DNA of 12,279 nucleotides from Bacteroidota bacterium (GTDB lineage: Bacteria; Bacteroidota; Bacteroidia; UBA7662). Position numbers and translations under genes: made by a program. Within the stretch, counting starts at the first letter, position 1. Each line of letters starts with the position of its first letter. This document shows positions 1 through 7,465 of this stretch, piece after piece. The notes under the pieces are model-generated. The model ran no database searches, was not told the DNA's origin, and saw only the letters and a list, made by a program, of their open reading frames with translations. Location of the stretch: NCBI GenBank assembly GCA_016868875.1, contig VGFN01000030.1, forward strand, positions 1 to 12,279, in the 5' to 3' direction.

Positions 1-38
1 ACCCGCTGGCCGTGGGATTCAAGGACCAATCCCTTCAC

Positions 39-2477
39 CTAGGCGGGGTTGGTGCCGGGGTAAAACCGGGAATAGTCTTTGCGGTTGGGGATGGTTTCCT
101 TGAGCAAAGCCAGAGAAACCACTTCCTCCATGCGATCCACGTAGTGAAAAGTCATGTCCGACAGGTAGGCTTGTTTAATTTCTTCGACATCCTTGCGGTT
201 GCCTTTGCAGAGGATGATTTCCGAAATGCCGGCTCGCTTGGCGGCCAGGATTTTTTCTTTGATGCCACCAACAGGGAGGACCTTGCCCCGTAGGGTGATT
301 TCTCCCGTCATGGCCAACTTTTTGCGAATTTTGCGTTGGGTATAGGTGGACAAAAGGGAGGTCAACATGGTGATCCCGGCGGAAGGCCCGTCCTTGGGGG
401 TGGCGCCTTCGGGGACGTGGATATGGATATCCGAATGTTCAAAGAGCTCGGGCTTGATATTCCAATCGCCGGCATGAGATCGGATATAGGCAAGGGCAAT
501 GCTGGCCGATTCTTTCATCACCTCGCCCAAATTACCCGTGATGTTCATCCGTCCTTTGCCTTGACTCAGGCTGCTTTCGATATACAAGATATCCCCACCC
601 GACGAAGTCCAGGCCAATCCCGTAACAACACCTGCATGGTGGTTGTTTTCGTAGAGTTCAGGCTCAAATTGACGAACCCCCAAAATGCGGGCGGTGCTCT
701 CCTGGTCCACTTGCACCTCGTAGGGTTCTTCCAGGGCCTTGAGTTTGGCATACCCGCGCACCAAGGATGCGATTTTTTTGTCCAAGGAACGAACCCCCGA
801 TTCCCGGGTATAGGCTTCGATCAAATGCCGAACCATGGCGGGGGGGATGCGTAAATCGTTGCGGTCCAAGCCATGGGCTCCCAATTGTTTGGGAATCAAA
901 TACTTGCGGGCGATTTCGGTTTTCTCTTCGAGGGTGTAGCCGTTAATCTCGATGATTTCCATACGATCCAACAAAGCGGGTTGGATGGGGGCCAGGCTGT
1001 TGGCGGTTGCAATAAAAAGTACTTTACTGAGATCGTAATCCAATTCCAGGTAATGGTCAAAGAAGGCGTTGTTTTGTTCGGGGTCCAAAACCTCAAGCAA
1101 GGCGGATGAAACATCCCCCCGGTAATCCTGCCCCACCTTGTCAATCTCGTCCAGGACCATAACCGGGTTGGAGCAATCGGCTTTTTTGATGCTTTGAATA
1201 ATTCGGCCTGGCATGGCGCCAATGTAGGTCCTGCGATGACCGCGTATGGTGGCTTCGTCGTGAACGCCCCCCAAACTCATGCGGACGTATTCGCGGCCCA
1301 ATGCTCTGGCGATGCTTTTACCAAGCGATGTTTTACCAACCCCGGGAGGTCCCACCAAAAGCAGGATAGGGGCTTTCATATTGGACTTGAGTTTGAGTAC
1401 CGCGAGGTATTCCAAGATACGGTCTTTGATTTTTTCGAGGCCGTAATGATCGGTATCCAAAATTTTCTGAGCCCTTTTCAAATCAAAACGGTCCTTGGTG
1501 ACCATGTCCCAAGGCAAATCCAACAGGAGCTCCACATAATTCAGAACCACGCTGTAATCGGCGGCGGCTGGATTCATGCGCAGCAATTTGTCCACTTCTT
1601 TTTCAAAATGTTTGCGGGTTGCCTCGTTCCACTTTTTGGATTTGGCGCGCTCTTTGAGGTTTTGGACCTCCAAATCCGGGGTCGCCCCGCCCAATTCTTC
1701 TTGAATGGTTTTGAGCTGTTGATGCAAAAAGTATTCCCGCTGTTGCTTGTCCAAATCGGTCTTGACTTTGGACTGGATTTGATTTTTGAGTTCCAAGAGC
1801 TGCAGCTCTTTGTTCAAGTATTCCAGAACCTTGGTTGAACGTTCGTGCAGATCGTGGATTTCTAGCAGGGTTTGCTTTTCACCAACTTCAATATTCAAGT
1901 TGCTGGCAATAAAATTAACCAGAAAAGCTGGGCTTTCAATGTTACGAAGGGCCAGGGCCGCCTCGCTGGGAATATTGGGGGATAGCTGGATAATTTGGAG
2001 GGCCAAATCTTTGATGGTCGAAATCAGAGCATTGAATTCCTTGTTCTTGGGATTGGGGAGGATGTCCGGGTTCGGGGTCAGATGGGCCTTGAGATAAGGC
2101 TCCGTTTTGACCACCTCCTTGAGCTCGAAACGTTGACGCCCTTGAATGATGACCGTGGTATTCCCATCGGGCATGCGCAGCATTTTGAGAATTTTGGCCA
2201 AAGTTCCAATAGGGTGCAAGTCGTCAGCACCTGGATCCTCGACCGAGGTATCGCGTTGGGACATGACCCCAATGGTCTTGGTTTTATTATTGGCTTCGCG
2301 AATCAGTTTGATGGACTTGTCCCGGCCGACCGTGATGGGGATGACCACCCCCGGAAAGAGAACGGTATTGCGCAGGGGCAGTATAGGAATTGCTTGATGG
2401 TACAATTCGGCCAAGGAGCCGTCTTCGTCCTCGTTGAAGGACATGATGGGAATAAACTCGGAATCGTCTTCGTACAT
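39..2477 (-). CDS. lon: ATP-dependent protease Lon (LonA type)
   Basis: Lon is a cytosolic homo-oligomeric AAA+ serine protease that unfolds and degrades misfolded and short-lived regulatory proteins. The 812-residue product has the full LonA architecture. The N-terminal substrate-binding LON domain begins near residue 29 (ILPLRNTVLFPGVVIP). A helical linker follows at about 200-350, including LDKQQREYFLHQQLKTIQEE. The AAA+ module has Walker A GPPGVGKT at 376-383 and Walker B VMVLDEIDK around 439-447. The C-terminal protease domain carries PKDGPSAG with catalytic Ser699, and the GGIKEK motif places the partner Lys at 742, which matches the 43-residue spacing of the known Ser-Lys dyad. No key residue is missing. 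The start at 2477 precedes an acidic N-terminus (EFIPIMS) that I associate with Bacteroidota Lon. No Shine-Dalgarno sequence is visible; a short palindrome abuts the start codon. It lies 88 bp downstream of clpB on the same strand, so co-transcription is possible. The family is certain; regulation is inferred. Confidence 0.98.
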   Translation of the reverse strand: MYEDDSEFIPIMSFNEDEDGSLAELYHQAIPILPLRNTVLFPGVVIPITVGRDKSIKLIREANNKTKTIGVMSQRDTSVEDPGADDLHPIGTLAKILKMLRMPDGNTTVIIQGRQRFELKEVVKTEPYLKAHLTPNPDILPNPKNKEFNALISTIKDLALQIIQLSPNIPSEAALALRNIESPAFLVNFIASNLNIEVGEKQTLLEIHDLHERSTKVLEYLNKELQLLELKNQIQSKVKTDLDKQQREYFLHQQLKTIQEELGGATPDLEVQNLKERAKSKKWNEATRKHFEKEVDKLLRMNPAAADYSVVLNYVELLLDLPWDMVTKDRFDLKRAQKILDTDHYGLEKIKDRILEYLAVLKLKSNMKAPILLLVGPPGVGKTSLGKSIARALGREYVRMSLGGVHDEATIRGHRRTYIGAMPGRIIQSIKKADCSNPVMVLDEIDKVGQDYRGDVSSALLEVLDPEQNNAFFDHYLELDYDLSKVLFIATANSLAPIQPALLDRMEIIEINGYTLEEKTEIARKYLIPKQLGAHGLDRNDLRIPPAMVRHLIEAYTRESGVRSLDKKIASLVRGYAKLKALEEPYEVQVDQESTARILGVRQFEPELYENNHHAGVVTGLAWTSSGGDILYIESSLSQGKGRMNITGNLGEVMKESASIALAYIRSHAGDWNIKPELFEHSDIHIHVPEGATPKDGPSAGITMLTSLLSTYTQRKIRKKLAMTGEITLRGKVLPVGGIKEKILAAKRAGISEIILCKGNRKDVEEIKQAYLSDMTFHYVDRMEEVVSLALLKETIPNRKDYSRFYPGTNPA

Positions 2478-2480
2478 ACT

Positions 2481-2495
2481 TATAGAGGGTCTATA
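2481..2495. repeat. 15-bp palindrome abutting the lon start codon
   Basis: TATAGA and TCTATA flank a GGG centre, giving a perfect 6-bp inverted repeat with a 3-base spacer. It ends only 3 bases upstream of the lon ATG. A related TATAGGGG unit follows at 2492-2499. It could be an operator or a weak hairpin in the lon leader; the sequence alone does not decide. Confidence 0.5.
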
Positions 2496-2517
2496 GGGGT
2501 TAGGGTAAATTTCGTTC

Positions 2518-2550
2518 CAAACCTTGGGCCCCGCAATAATTATGCCACAA
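2518..2550 (-). promoter_or_regulatory. Possible weak lon promoter in the clpB-lon gap
   Basis: On the minus strand AAGGTTTG (2518-2525) matches 7 of 8 positions of the Bacteroidota -7 element TAnnTTTG, counting the two free positions. A TTG (2548-2550) lies 22 bases further upstream, within the 17-23 spacing described for such promoters. The match is imperfect and short, so this is only a candidate. If real, it would allow lon to be transcribed independently of clpB. Confidence 0.25.
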
Positions 2551-2565
2551 TTTTGATTTCAAGCC

Positions 2566-5184
2566 TTATTGCCCCAGGCTTTCTAAACTTACCGAAGAGC
2601 TGGGCAGGACGACCAAGCCGCTTTCTTCAAACCAATCCAACAAGATGGCGTCCGGGGTATGGACTTCGCCGCTGATCAAAGCCTTGGACAGGCGGTTAAC
2701 GACCTCTTTTTGGATAAGGCGCCGCAGGGGTCTTGCACCGTAAGCAGGGTCGTACCCGAGACGGGCCAGGAAATCCACCACGGCATCGGTGTAGCTCAGC
2801 TGTACCTGACGGCTCATTAATCGATCCTGCAGTTCACGCAATTGCAAGGTTACGATGGATCGCAAATGTTCAGGACCTAGGGGATGAAATTCTACCACTT
2901 CGTCGATGCGGTTGATGAATTCAGGCCGGAAGCGGGTTCTCAGCAGGGCATCCAGTTGAGTTGGCGTCGTTGGGTCCAAGCCCAGGTCGTCGTCCAACCC
3001 CAAGCCTACCCCAAGGTTGGAGGTCATGATGAGGATGGTGTTGCGAAAATTCACGGTGCGCCCATGATTGTCGGTGAGGCGGCCCTCATCCAAGACCTGA
3101 AGGAGTAGATTGAACACATCGCTATGGGCTTTCTCAATTTCATCCAACAGCACAATGGAATAGGGCCTGCGTCTGACGGCTTCGGTCAATTGACCGCCTT
3201 GTTCGTAACCGATATAACCCGGGGGTGAACCGATGAGTCGGGAGACGCTGTGCTTCTCCTGGTATTCGCTCATGTCGATACGGACGATGGCTTGCTCATC
3301 GTTGAGAAGCAGCAGGGCCAGGGCTTTGGTTAATTCGGTTTTGCCAACGCCGGTGGGTCCCATGAAAAGAAAAGAGCCCACCGGGCGGCCCTCATCCTGC
3401 AAGCCGGATCGGCTTCGTCGCACCGCTTCGGCGACCGCTCGAACAGCCTGTTCTTGGCCAATCACGCGGCGATGCAATTCTTCTTCCAGATGCAGCAACT
3501 TGGTTTTTTCGGTTTCCAACATACGCTGTACAGGAATTCCGGTCCATCGGGCGACAACTTCGGCAATATCCTCGGATTCAACAAGTTCGCGCAGGAGTTT
3601 GCCCTCCCCTTCGGTATTTTTCTGTTGTTCCAAATACGTCCTGAGCTCGTCTTCGACGGCTTTCATTCTTCCATATCGAATCTCGGCAACCAGACCGTAA
3701 TCCGCTGTTCGTTCGGCTTGTTCTGCTTGCAGCTTGAGTTGTTCCAATTTGAGTTTGCATTGTTGAATTTGTTCCACCACCTTCTTTTCACTCTGCCAAC
3801 GCTGGGCGAGGTCCTCGGCTTCTTTCCGGATTTTGTTCAAGTCCAACTCCAGGGTTTGGACTTTGTCCTGATTATTTTCCCGAAGCATGGCTTCTTTTTC
3901 GATCTCGAGCTGCATGAGTTTGCGGTTGAGTTCATCCAGCGCCTCGGGCATGGAATCAATTTGAATACGAAGGCGGGAGGCGGCTTCATCCACCAAGTCG
4001 ATGGCCTTGTCCGGAAGGAAACGATGCGGGATATAGCGTTCGGACAAATCCACGGCGGCGATGATGGCTTCGTCACGGATTTGGATGCGGTGGTGGTTTT
4101 CGTACCGTTCCTTGAGCCCACGCAATATGCTGATGGCATCGGCACGGTCCGGTTCTTCGATCAAGACTTGCTGGAATCTGCGCTCCAGGGCTTTGTCTTT
4201 TTCAAAGTATAGTCGGTACTCGTCTAAGGTCGTCGCGCCGATGGCCCGAAGTTCTCCTCTGGCCAAAGCCGGTTTGAGAATATTGGCGGCATCCATGGCG
4301 CCCTCCCCACCTCCGGCACCGACCAAGGTATGGATTTCATCAATAAACAAGATGACCTGACCATCGCTTTGGGTGACCTCAAGAATTACGGCTTTGAGCC
4401 TCTGCTCAAACTCACCTTTGTATTTGGCACCCGCGACCAATGCGGCCATATCCAGGGCATAAACCTCCTTGGTTTTAAGCGTCTCCGGGACATCGGCTTT
4501 CACGATGCGCTGGGCAATTCCTTCGGCGATGGCGGTTTTGCCCACCCCTGGCTCTCCAATGAGGAGGGGGTTGTTTTTGGTTCGACGGGTCAAAATCTGA
4601 ATGACGCGACGAATTTCCTCATCCCTGCCGATGACTGGGTCCAGTTTGCCTTCTGTAGCCAGGGCATTGAGATTGCGGGCATATTTGGCCAGGGCCTGGT
4701 ATTGGGAATCTTTGGATGCTTCCATGATGGTTTGTCCTTTACGTAATTTGAGAAATAGACGGTGAAGAAAGGTGGAACTTAATCCTTTGCTGCGCAACAG
4801 CTCGCCGGTTGCATCGGCATTTTCGGCAAGGCCCATCAACAAGTGCTCCACGCCCAAGAATTGATCCCCCATGGCTTGGCTATGGGCGAGTCCGCGGATC
4901 AAGGCCTGGTTGGCCAGAGAGTCCAAGCGAACGGGGGCATCATGCGGTGTTTTGGATACTGGCCTGATGGGGAGCCCTTGGCGGTTTGCTAAGTTTTGGC
5001 GACGAATTTCATCCGCTTTGTTGGGGGATTCTTGGACCAAGCTGCGCATCCAGGCCTCGTCCACCTCGAAAAAGGCTTCCAGAAGGTGGGGCGTCTGAAT
5101 GGAATCTTGTCGTCCTGCTTCCATGCCCTGAAGGGCCTCCTGCAGGCATTGTTTGACTTTGTCGGTGAATTTATCGGTGTTCAT
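2566..5184 (-). CDS. clpB: ATP-dependent protein disaggregase ClpB (Hsp100)
   Basis: ClpB is a hexameric AAA+ chaperone that pulls polypeptides out of aggregates and hands them to DnaK/DnaJ/GrpE. The 872-residue product has the usual length and order. The Clp N-terminal repeat domain occupies about 1-145. NBD1 has Walker A GEPGVGKT at 210-217, Walker B VILFIDEIH at 277-285, pore-loop Tyr255 in AKYKGEFE and Arg-finger region ERRFQQV near 334. A long charged coiled-coil middle domain spans about 405-530. NBD2 has Walker A GPTGVGKT at 609-616, Walker B IVLLDEIEK at 677-685, pore loop GYIGY at 656-660 and RFRPEFINRID near 751. The full-length middle domain separates ClpB from ClpA and ClpC, and I see no ClpP-binding IGF-type loop. 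The start at 5184 gives the typical MN.DKFT opening and has a GAGGTGG leader 7 bases upstream. lon follows on the same strand and rpsA is divergent. Heat-shock control is expected for the family; a large inverted repeat upstream is a candidate site. Confidence 0.98.
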   Translation of the reverse strand: MNTDKFTDKVKQCLQEALQGMEAGRQDSIQTPHLLEAFFEVDEAWMRSLVQESPNKADEIRRQNLANRQGLPIRPVSKTPHDAPVRLDSLANQALIRGLAHSQAMGDQFLGVEHLLMGLAENADATGELLRSKGLSSTFLHRLFLKLRKGQTIMEASKDSQYQALAKYARNLNALATEGKLDPVIGRDEEIRRVIQILTRRTKNNPLLIGEPGVGKTAIAEGIAQRIVKADVPETLKTKEVYALDMAALVAGAKYKGEFEQRLKAVILEVTQSDGQVILFIDEIHTLVGAGGGEGAMDAANILKPALARGELRAIGATTLDEYRLYFEKDKALERRFQQVLIEEPDRADAISILRGLKERYENHHRIQIRDEAIIAAVDLSERYIPHRFLPDKAIDLVDEAASRLRIQIDSMPEALDELNRKLMQLEIEKEAMLRENNQDKVQTLELDLNKIRKEAEDLAQRWQSEKKVVEQIQQCKLKLEQLKLQAEQAERTADYGLVAEIRYGRMKAVEDELRTYLEQQKNTEGEGKLLRELVESEDIAEVVARWTGIPVQRMLETEKTKLLHLEEELHRRVIGQEQAVRAVAEAVRRSRSGLQDEGRPVGSFLFMGPTGVGKTELTKALALLLLNDEQAIVRIDMSEYQEKHSVSRLIGSPPGYIGYEQGGQLTEAVRRRPYSIVLLDEIEKAHSDVFNLLLQVLDEGRLTDNHGRTVNFRNTILIMTSNLGVGLGLDDDLGLDPTTPTQLDALLRTRFRPEFINRIDEVVEFHPLGPEHLRSIVTLQLRELQDRLMSRQVQLSYTDAVVDFLARLGYDPAYGARPLRRLIQKEVVNRLSKALISGEVHTPDAILLDWFEESGLVVLPSSSVSLESLGQ

Positions 5185-5191
5185 GCCTAAT

Positions 5192-5198
5192 CCACCTC
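5192..5198 (-). promoter_or_regulatory. Shine-Dalgarno-like site of clpB
   Basis: GAGGTGG on the minus strand ends 7 bases before the clpB ATG, a good Shine-Dalgarno match with normal spacing. It supports the chosen start. It is notable because genes in Bacteroidota commonly lack such a site. Confidence 0.6.
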
Positions 5199-5240
5199 AA
5201 ATCCCTTGCCATGGCTTTTGCCGGAAATCCATTCCTAGAA

Positions 5241-5290
5241 TTCAGTCATTTTGGCTGATACGCCCGCAATTAACCGCCAAAATGACTGAA
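5241..5290. repeat. Perfect 15-bp inverted repeat in the clpB-rpsA control region
   Basis: The left arm TTCAGTCATTTTGGC (5241-5255) and the right arm GCCAAAATGACTGAA (5276-5290) are exact reverse complements separated by 20 bases. The arms lie 57 to 106 bases upstream of the clpB start codon and about 93 bases or more upstream of the rpsA -7 element. The core TCATTTTG recurs in direct orientation at 5299-5306. The left arm region is itself an imperfect dyad, TCAGTCA-TTT-TGGCTGA (5242-5258). The long spacer and lack of a following T-run argue against a terminator. An operator for the divergent genes, most likely clpB, is the simplest reading. It does not match the HrcA operator CIRCE (TTAGCACTC-N9-GAGTGCTAA). 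Confidence 0.7.
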
Positions 5291-5382
5291 ATTGCCGATC
5301 ATTTTGAAGGTCTTGGCGTGTTCTTTCTAGGTCAGAATTCCGCTTCTTGCATTGCCAATGGCCCAAATGGGAGGATTTAGGT

Positions 5383-5390
5383 TATCTTTG
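5383..5390 (+). promoter_or_regulatory. rpsA promoter, Bacteroidota-type -7 element
   Basis: TATCTTTG matches the TAnnTTTG -7 consensus of Bacteroidota exactly. Transcription would start about 5-8 bases further on, leaving a leader of roughly 30 bases before the rpsA ATG. No TTG lies at the usual 17-23 base spacing upstream; the nearest is at 5352-5354, 28 bases away, so the -33 part is weak. The element is seen directly, and the promoter role is inferred from the consensus and position. Confidence 0.6.
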
Positions 5391-5410
5391 CGCTCGCTTT
5401 TAACCAAAGC

Positions 5411-5417
5411 AGGAAGG
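5411..5417 (+). promoter_or_regulatory. Shine-Dalgarno-like site of rpsA
   Basis: AGGAAGG lies 11 bases before the rpsA ATG in a purine-rich leader. It resembles a Shine-Dalgarno sequence at slightly long spacing and supports the start at 5429. S1 autoregulation through its own leader is known in Enterobacteria; nothing here shows that directly. Confidence 0.5.
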
Positions 5418-5428
5418 AAACCACATAA

Positions 5429-7357
5429 ATGACTGAAAACCAAACACTTAACCCAAATTCTGCCACCACGGCATCCGTAGCGCCCATACCTGATTTCGAT
5501 TGGTCAACCGGCTCAGGCTCCGGGAAATACAGCAACTACAGTTCCGAAGAAAGGAGCAAAATGGAGACCTTGTACTCCGTGAGCCTTAACCAAGTGCAGA
5601 GCAATGAACTGGTCAAAGCCATTGTCGCCGGTATTTCGGAAAGAGATGTCATTCTAAACATCGGCTTCAAATCCGATGGAATGGTGGCCCGCTCGGAATT
5701 CCGCGATATGCCCAACCTGAGTGTGGGTGATGAGGTAGAGGTTTTGATCATCAACCGCGAGGATGTGAATGGTCATTTGTTGTTATCCCGCAAAGCAGCC
5801 CGAATCATGAACGCGTGGGAGCGCATTGTCAAATCCCACGAAGAAGATTTGATCATTCAAGGAAAAGTGAAATCCCGTACCAAAGGGGGCTTGGTCGTCG
5901 AAATTGACGGTATCGAAACCTTCTTGCCTGGATCACAGATTGATGTCAAGCCGGTTCGTGATTACGACCAATATGTGGGCAAATCCATGGAATTCAAGGT
6001 GGTCAAGATTAATCCTGTACTCCGTAATGCCGTGGTATCCCACAAAATTTTGATTGAGAGTGATATTGAAGCCCAGAAAGCGGTGATCATGAGCCGTATG
6101 GAGAAAGGCCAAGTTCTGGAGGGAACCATCAAAAACATGACGGACTTCGGAGTCTTTGTGGACCTAGGTGGGGTGGATGGTTTGCTCCATATCACTGATA
6201 TGAGTTGGGGAAGGATTTCGCATCCCTCGGAAATGGTTAAATTGGACGACAAGGTACAGGTTGTGGTGATCGATTTCGACGACGAGCGCAAGCGCATTAG
6301 CCTTGGGATGAAGCAATTAACGGCTCATCCATGGGAGACCGCTACGGCCAGTCTGGAAGCCGGCTCCATTATCGAAGGGAAAGTAGTGACCGTCGCAGAC
6401 TATGGCGCTTTCTTGGAAATCGCCCCGGGCGTTGAGGGTCTTGTTCACGTTTCCGAAATGAGTTGGTCACAGCATTTACGGAATCCACAGGATTTCATTA
6501 AACAGGGCGAAACTGTCAAGGCCATTATTTTGTCCATTGACAAAGAAGAAAGGAAAATGTCCTTGGGGATCAAACAACTCACCCCGGATCCATGGACCAC
6601 CATTCGTGAGAAATTCCCTGTCGGCACCCGTTTGACGGGCCGTGTTCGTAACCTCACCAACTTTGGTCTCTTTGTAGAATTGGGCGAAGGAGTGGACGGC
6701 CTCGTGCACGTCAGCGATTTGTCTTGGACCAAGAAAATCAACCATCCTTCAGAATTCGTGAAAAAGGATCAGATGCTAGACGTTATCGTCTTGGGTATTG
6801 AAACCGAAGCACGTCGTTTGAGCCTGGGTCATAAACAGATTGAAGAAAATCCTTGGGATACCTTCTCCACGATTTTCTTCGAGAATTCCGTACACCAAGG
6901 TACCATGGTCAGCATAGATGAAAAGGGCGGTATGGTTCAATTTGCCTACGGGGTTGAAGCCTTTGTCCCCAAGAAGCAATTGCAACAAGCGGACGGCAAG
7001 GCTCTGCGTTTGGAAGACAAAGCCGATTTCAAAATCATTGAGTTCAACAAAGAGAATCGCAGAATCGTTGCATCCCATGCCAGGACTTGGCAGGAAGCCA
7101 AAGACAAAGAGCGATCCGGAGAGGAGCAGGAAGTGGCCAAATACCAGGCCAAGGCCAAGCAAGACTCTTCCAACGTTTCAGGAATCATGGGTGAATCGAG
7201 TGCACTTTCCGATCTGCGCGAACAAATCCTTGCCGGTGAACAAAAAGTCGCACAGGATGCCATGGACAAAATGGATAAACTAGGCGAAGCGTCTTCAGCA
7301 CCTGAGCCTCAAGCTGAAATAGATCCAGCAGCCTCAGCTTCGGAAACCAACGCCTAG
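5429..7357 (+). CDS. rpsA: 30S ribosomal protein S1
   Basis: S1 is the largest small-subunit protein; it binds mRNA and helps unfold and load it on the 30S subunit. The 642-residue product contains six S1 (OB-fold) repeats, at about 58-122, 140-207, 225-295, 312-382, 397-469 and 486-550. Repeats 3, 4 and 5 are the clearest: each carries a G.F(V/L)(D/E) strand, GL.H.S/T-(D/E)-(M/L)SW and a closing R.(I/M/L)SLG.KQL/I. Repeat 6 is the most diverged, and repeats 1 and 2 have the divergent form expected for 30S-binding domains. The first 55 residues are a low-complexity Ser/Asn extension with an FDWS motif, and the last 90 are charged to acidic and Ala-rich, probably disordered. It is longer than the 557-residue E. 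coli protein because of these two ends. It is transcribed alone, divergent from clpB and convergent with tamB, and ends at a hairpin terminator. Confidence 0.97.
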   Translation: MTENQTLNPNSATTASVAPIPDFDWSTGSGSGKYSNYSSEERSKMETLYSVSLNQVQSNELVKAIVAGISERDVILNIGFKSDGMVARSEFRDMPNLSVGDEVEVLIINREDVNGHLLLSRKAARIMNAWERIVKSHEEDLIIQGKVKSRTKGGLVVEIDGIETFLPGSQIDVKPVRDYDQYVGKSMEFKVVKINPVLRNAVVSHKILIESDIEAQKAVIMSRMEKGQVLEGTIKNMTDFGVFVDLGGVDGLLHITDMSWGRISHPSEMVKLDDKVQVVVIDFDDERKRISLGMKQLTAHPWETATASLEAGSIIEGKVVTVADYGAFLEIAPGVEGLVHVSEMSWSQHLRNPQDFIKQGETVKAIILSIDKEERKMSLGIKQLTPDPWTTIREKFPVGTRLTGRVRNLTNFGLFVELGEGVDGLVHVSDLSWTKKINHPSEFVKKDQMLDVIVLGIETEARRLSLGHKQIEENPWDTFSTIFFENSVHQGTMVSIDEKGGMVQFAYGVEAFVPKKQLQQADGKALRLEDKADFKIIEFNKENRRIVASHARTWQEAKDKERSGEEQEVAKYQAKAKQDSSNVSGIMGESSALSDLREQILAGEQKVAQDAMDKMDKLGEASSAPEPQAEIDPAASASETNA

Positions 7358-7437
7358 CCTAAGCCCGCTCGTTCTCCGAGCAAGGCCATCTTCAACAAAG
7401 GCGCCTACGGGAATGATTGAATCTACGGGCCTCCCCC

Positions 7438-7465
7438 AAAACCCTCGTCATTGACGGGGGTTTTT
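7438..7465. terminator. Bidirectional intrinsic terminator between rpsA and tamB
   Basis: AAAACCC-T-CGTC pairs with GACG-G-GGGTTTT around an ATT loop. This gives 12 consecutive pairs, including one T-G wobble on the plus strand, followed by a T-run (7461-7465). It follows the rpsA stop by about 80 bases. Read on the minus strand it also ends in TTTT after the stem, so it can serve tamB as well. The tamB stop codon (7448-7450) lies at the edge of the loop, so one arm is coding sequence. Confidence 0.85.

Noticed and set aside
2533..2572. GCAATAA and TTATTGC as a clpB terminator
   Set aside because: The stem is only 7 AT-rich pairs around a loop of 26 bases, includes the stop codon and has no T-run.
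3454..4212. Long plus-strand ORF (252 codons) opposite clpB, with similar long ORFs opposite lon (1194-1838, 1995-2675)
   Set aside because: They lie entirely or mostly antisense to well-conserved AAA+ genes, have no recognisable domain and show the composition expected of a shadow frame.
5241..5290. The inverted repeat as a CIRCE/HrcA operator
   Set aside because: Arm sequence and 20-base spacer differ from TTAGCACTC-N9-GAGTGCTAA.
5153..5380. Plus-strand 75-codon ORF across the clpB start and the intergenic region
   Set aside because: It overlaps the clpB N-terminus and the inverted repeat, has no leader and resembles no known protein.
6776..7162. Minus-strand ORFs opposite rpsA
   Set aside because: rpsA has unmistakable S1 repeats in the plus frame; the opposite frames give low-complexity Leu/Phe or Ser-rich translations without any motif.
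7367..7381. GCTCG-TTCTC-CGAGC hairpin just after rpsA
   Set aside because: It has only five pairs and no T-run; the stronger hairpin at 7438-7465 explains termination.
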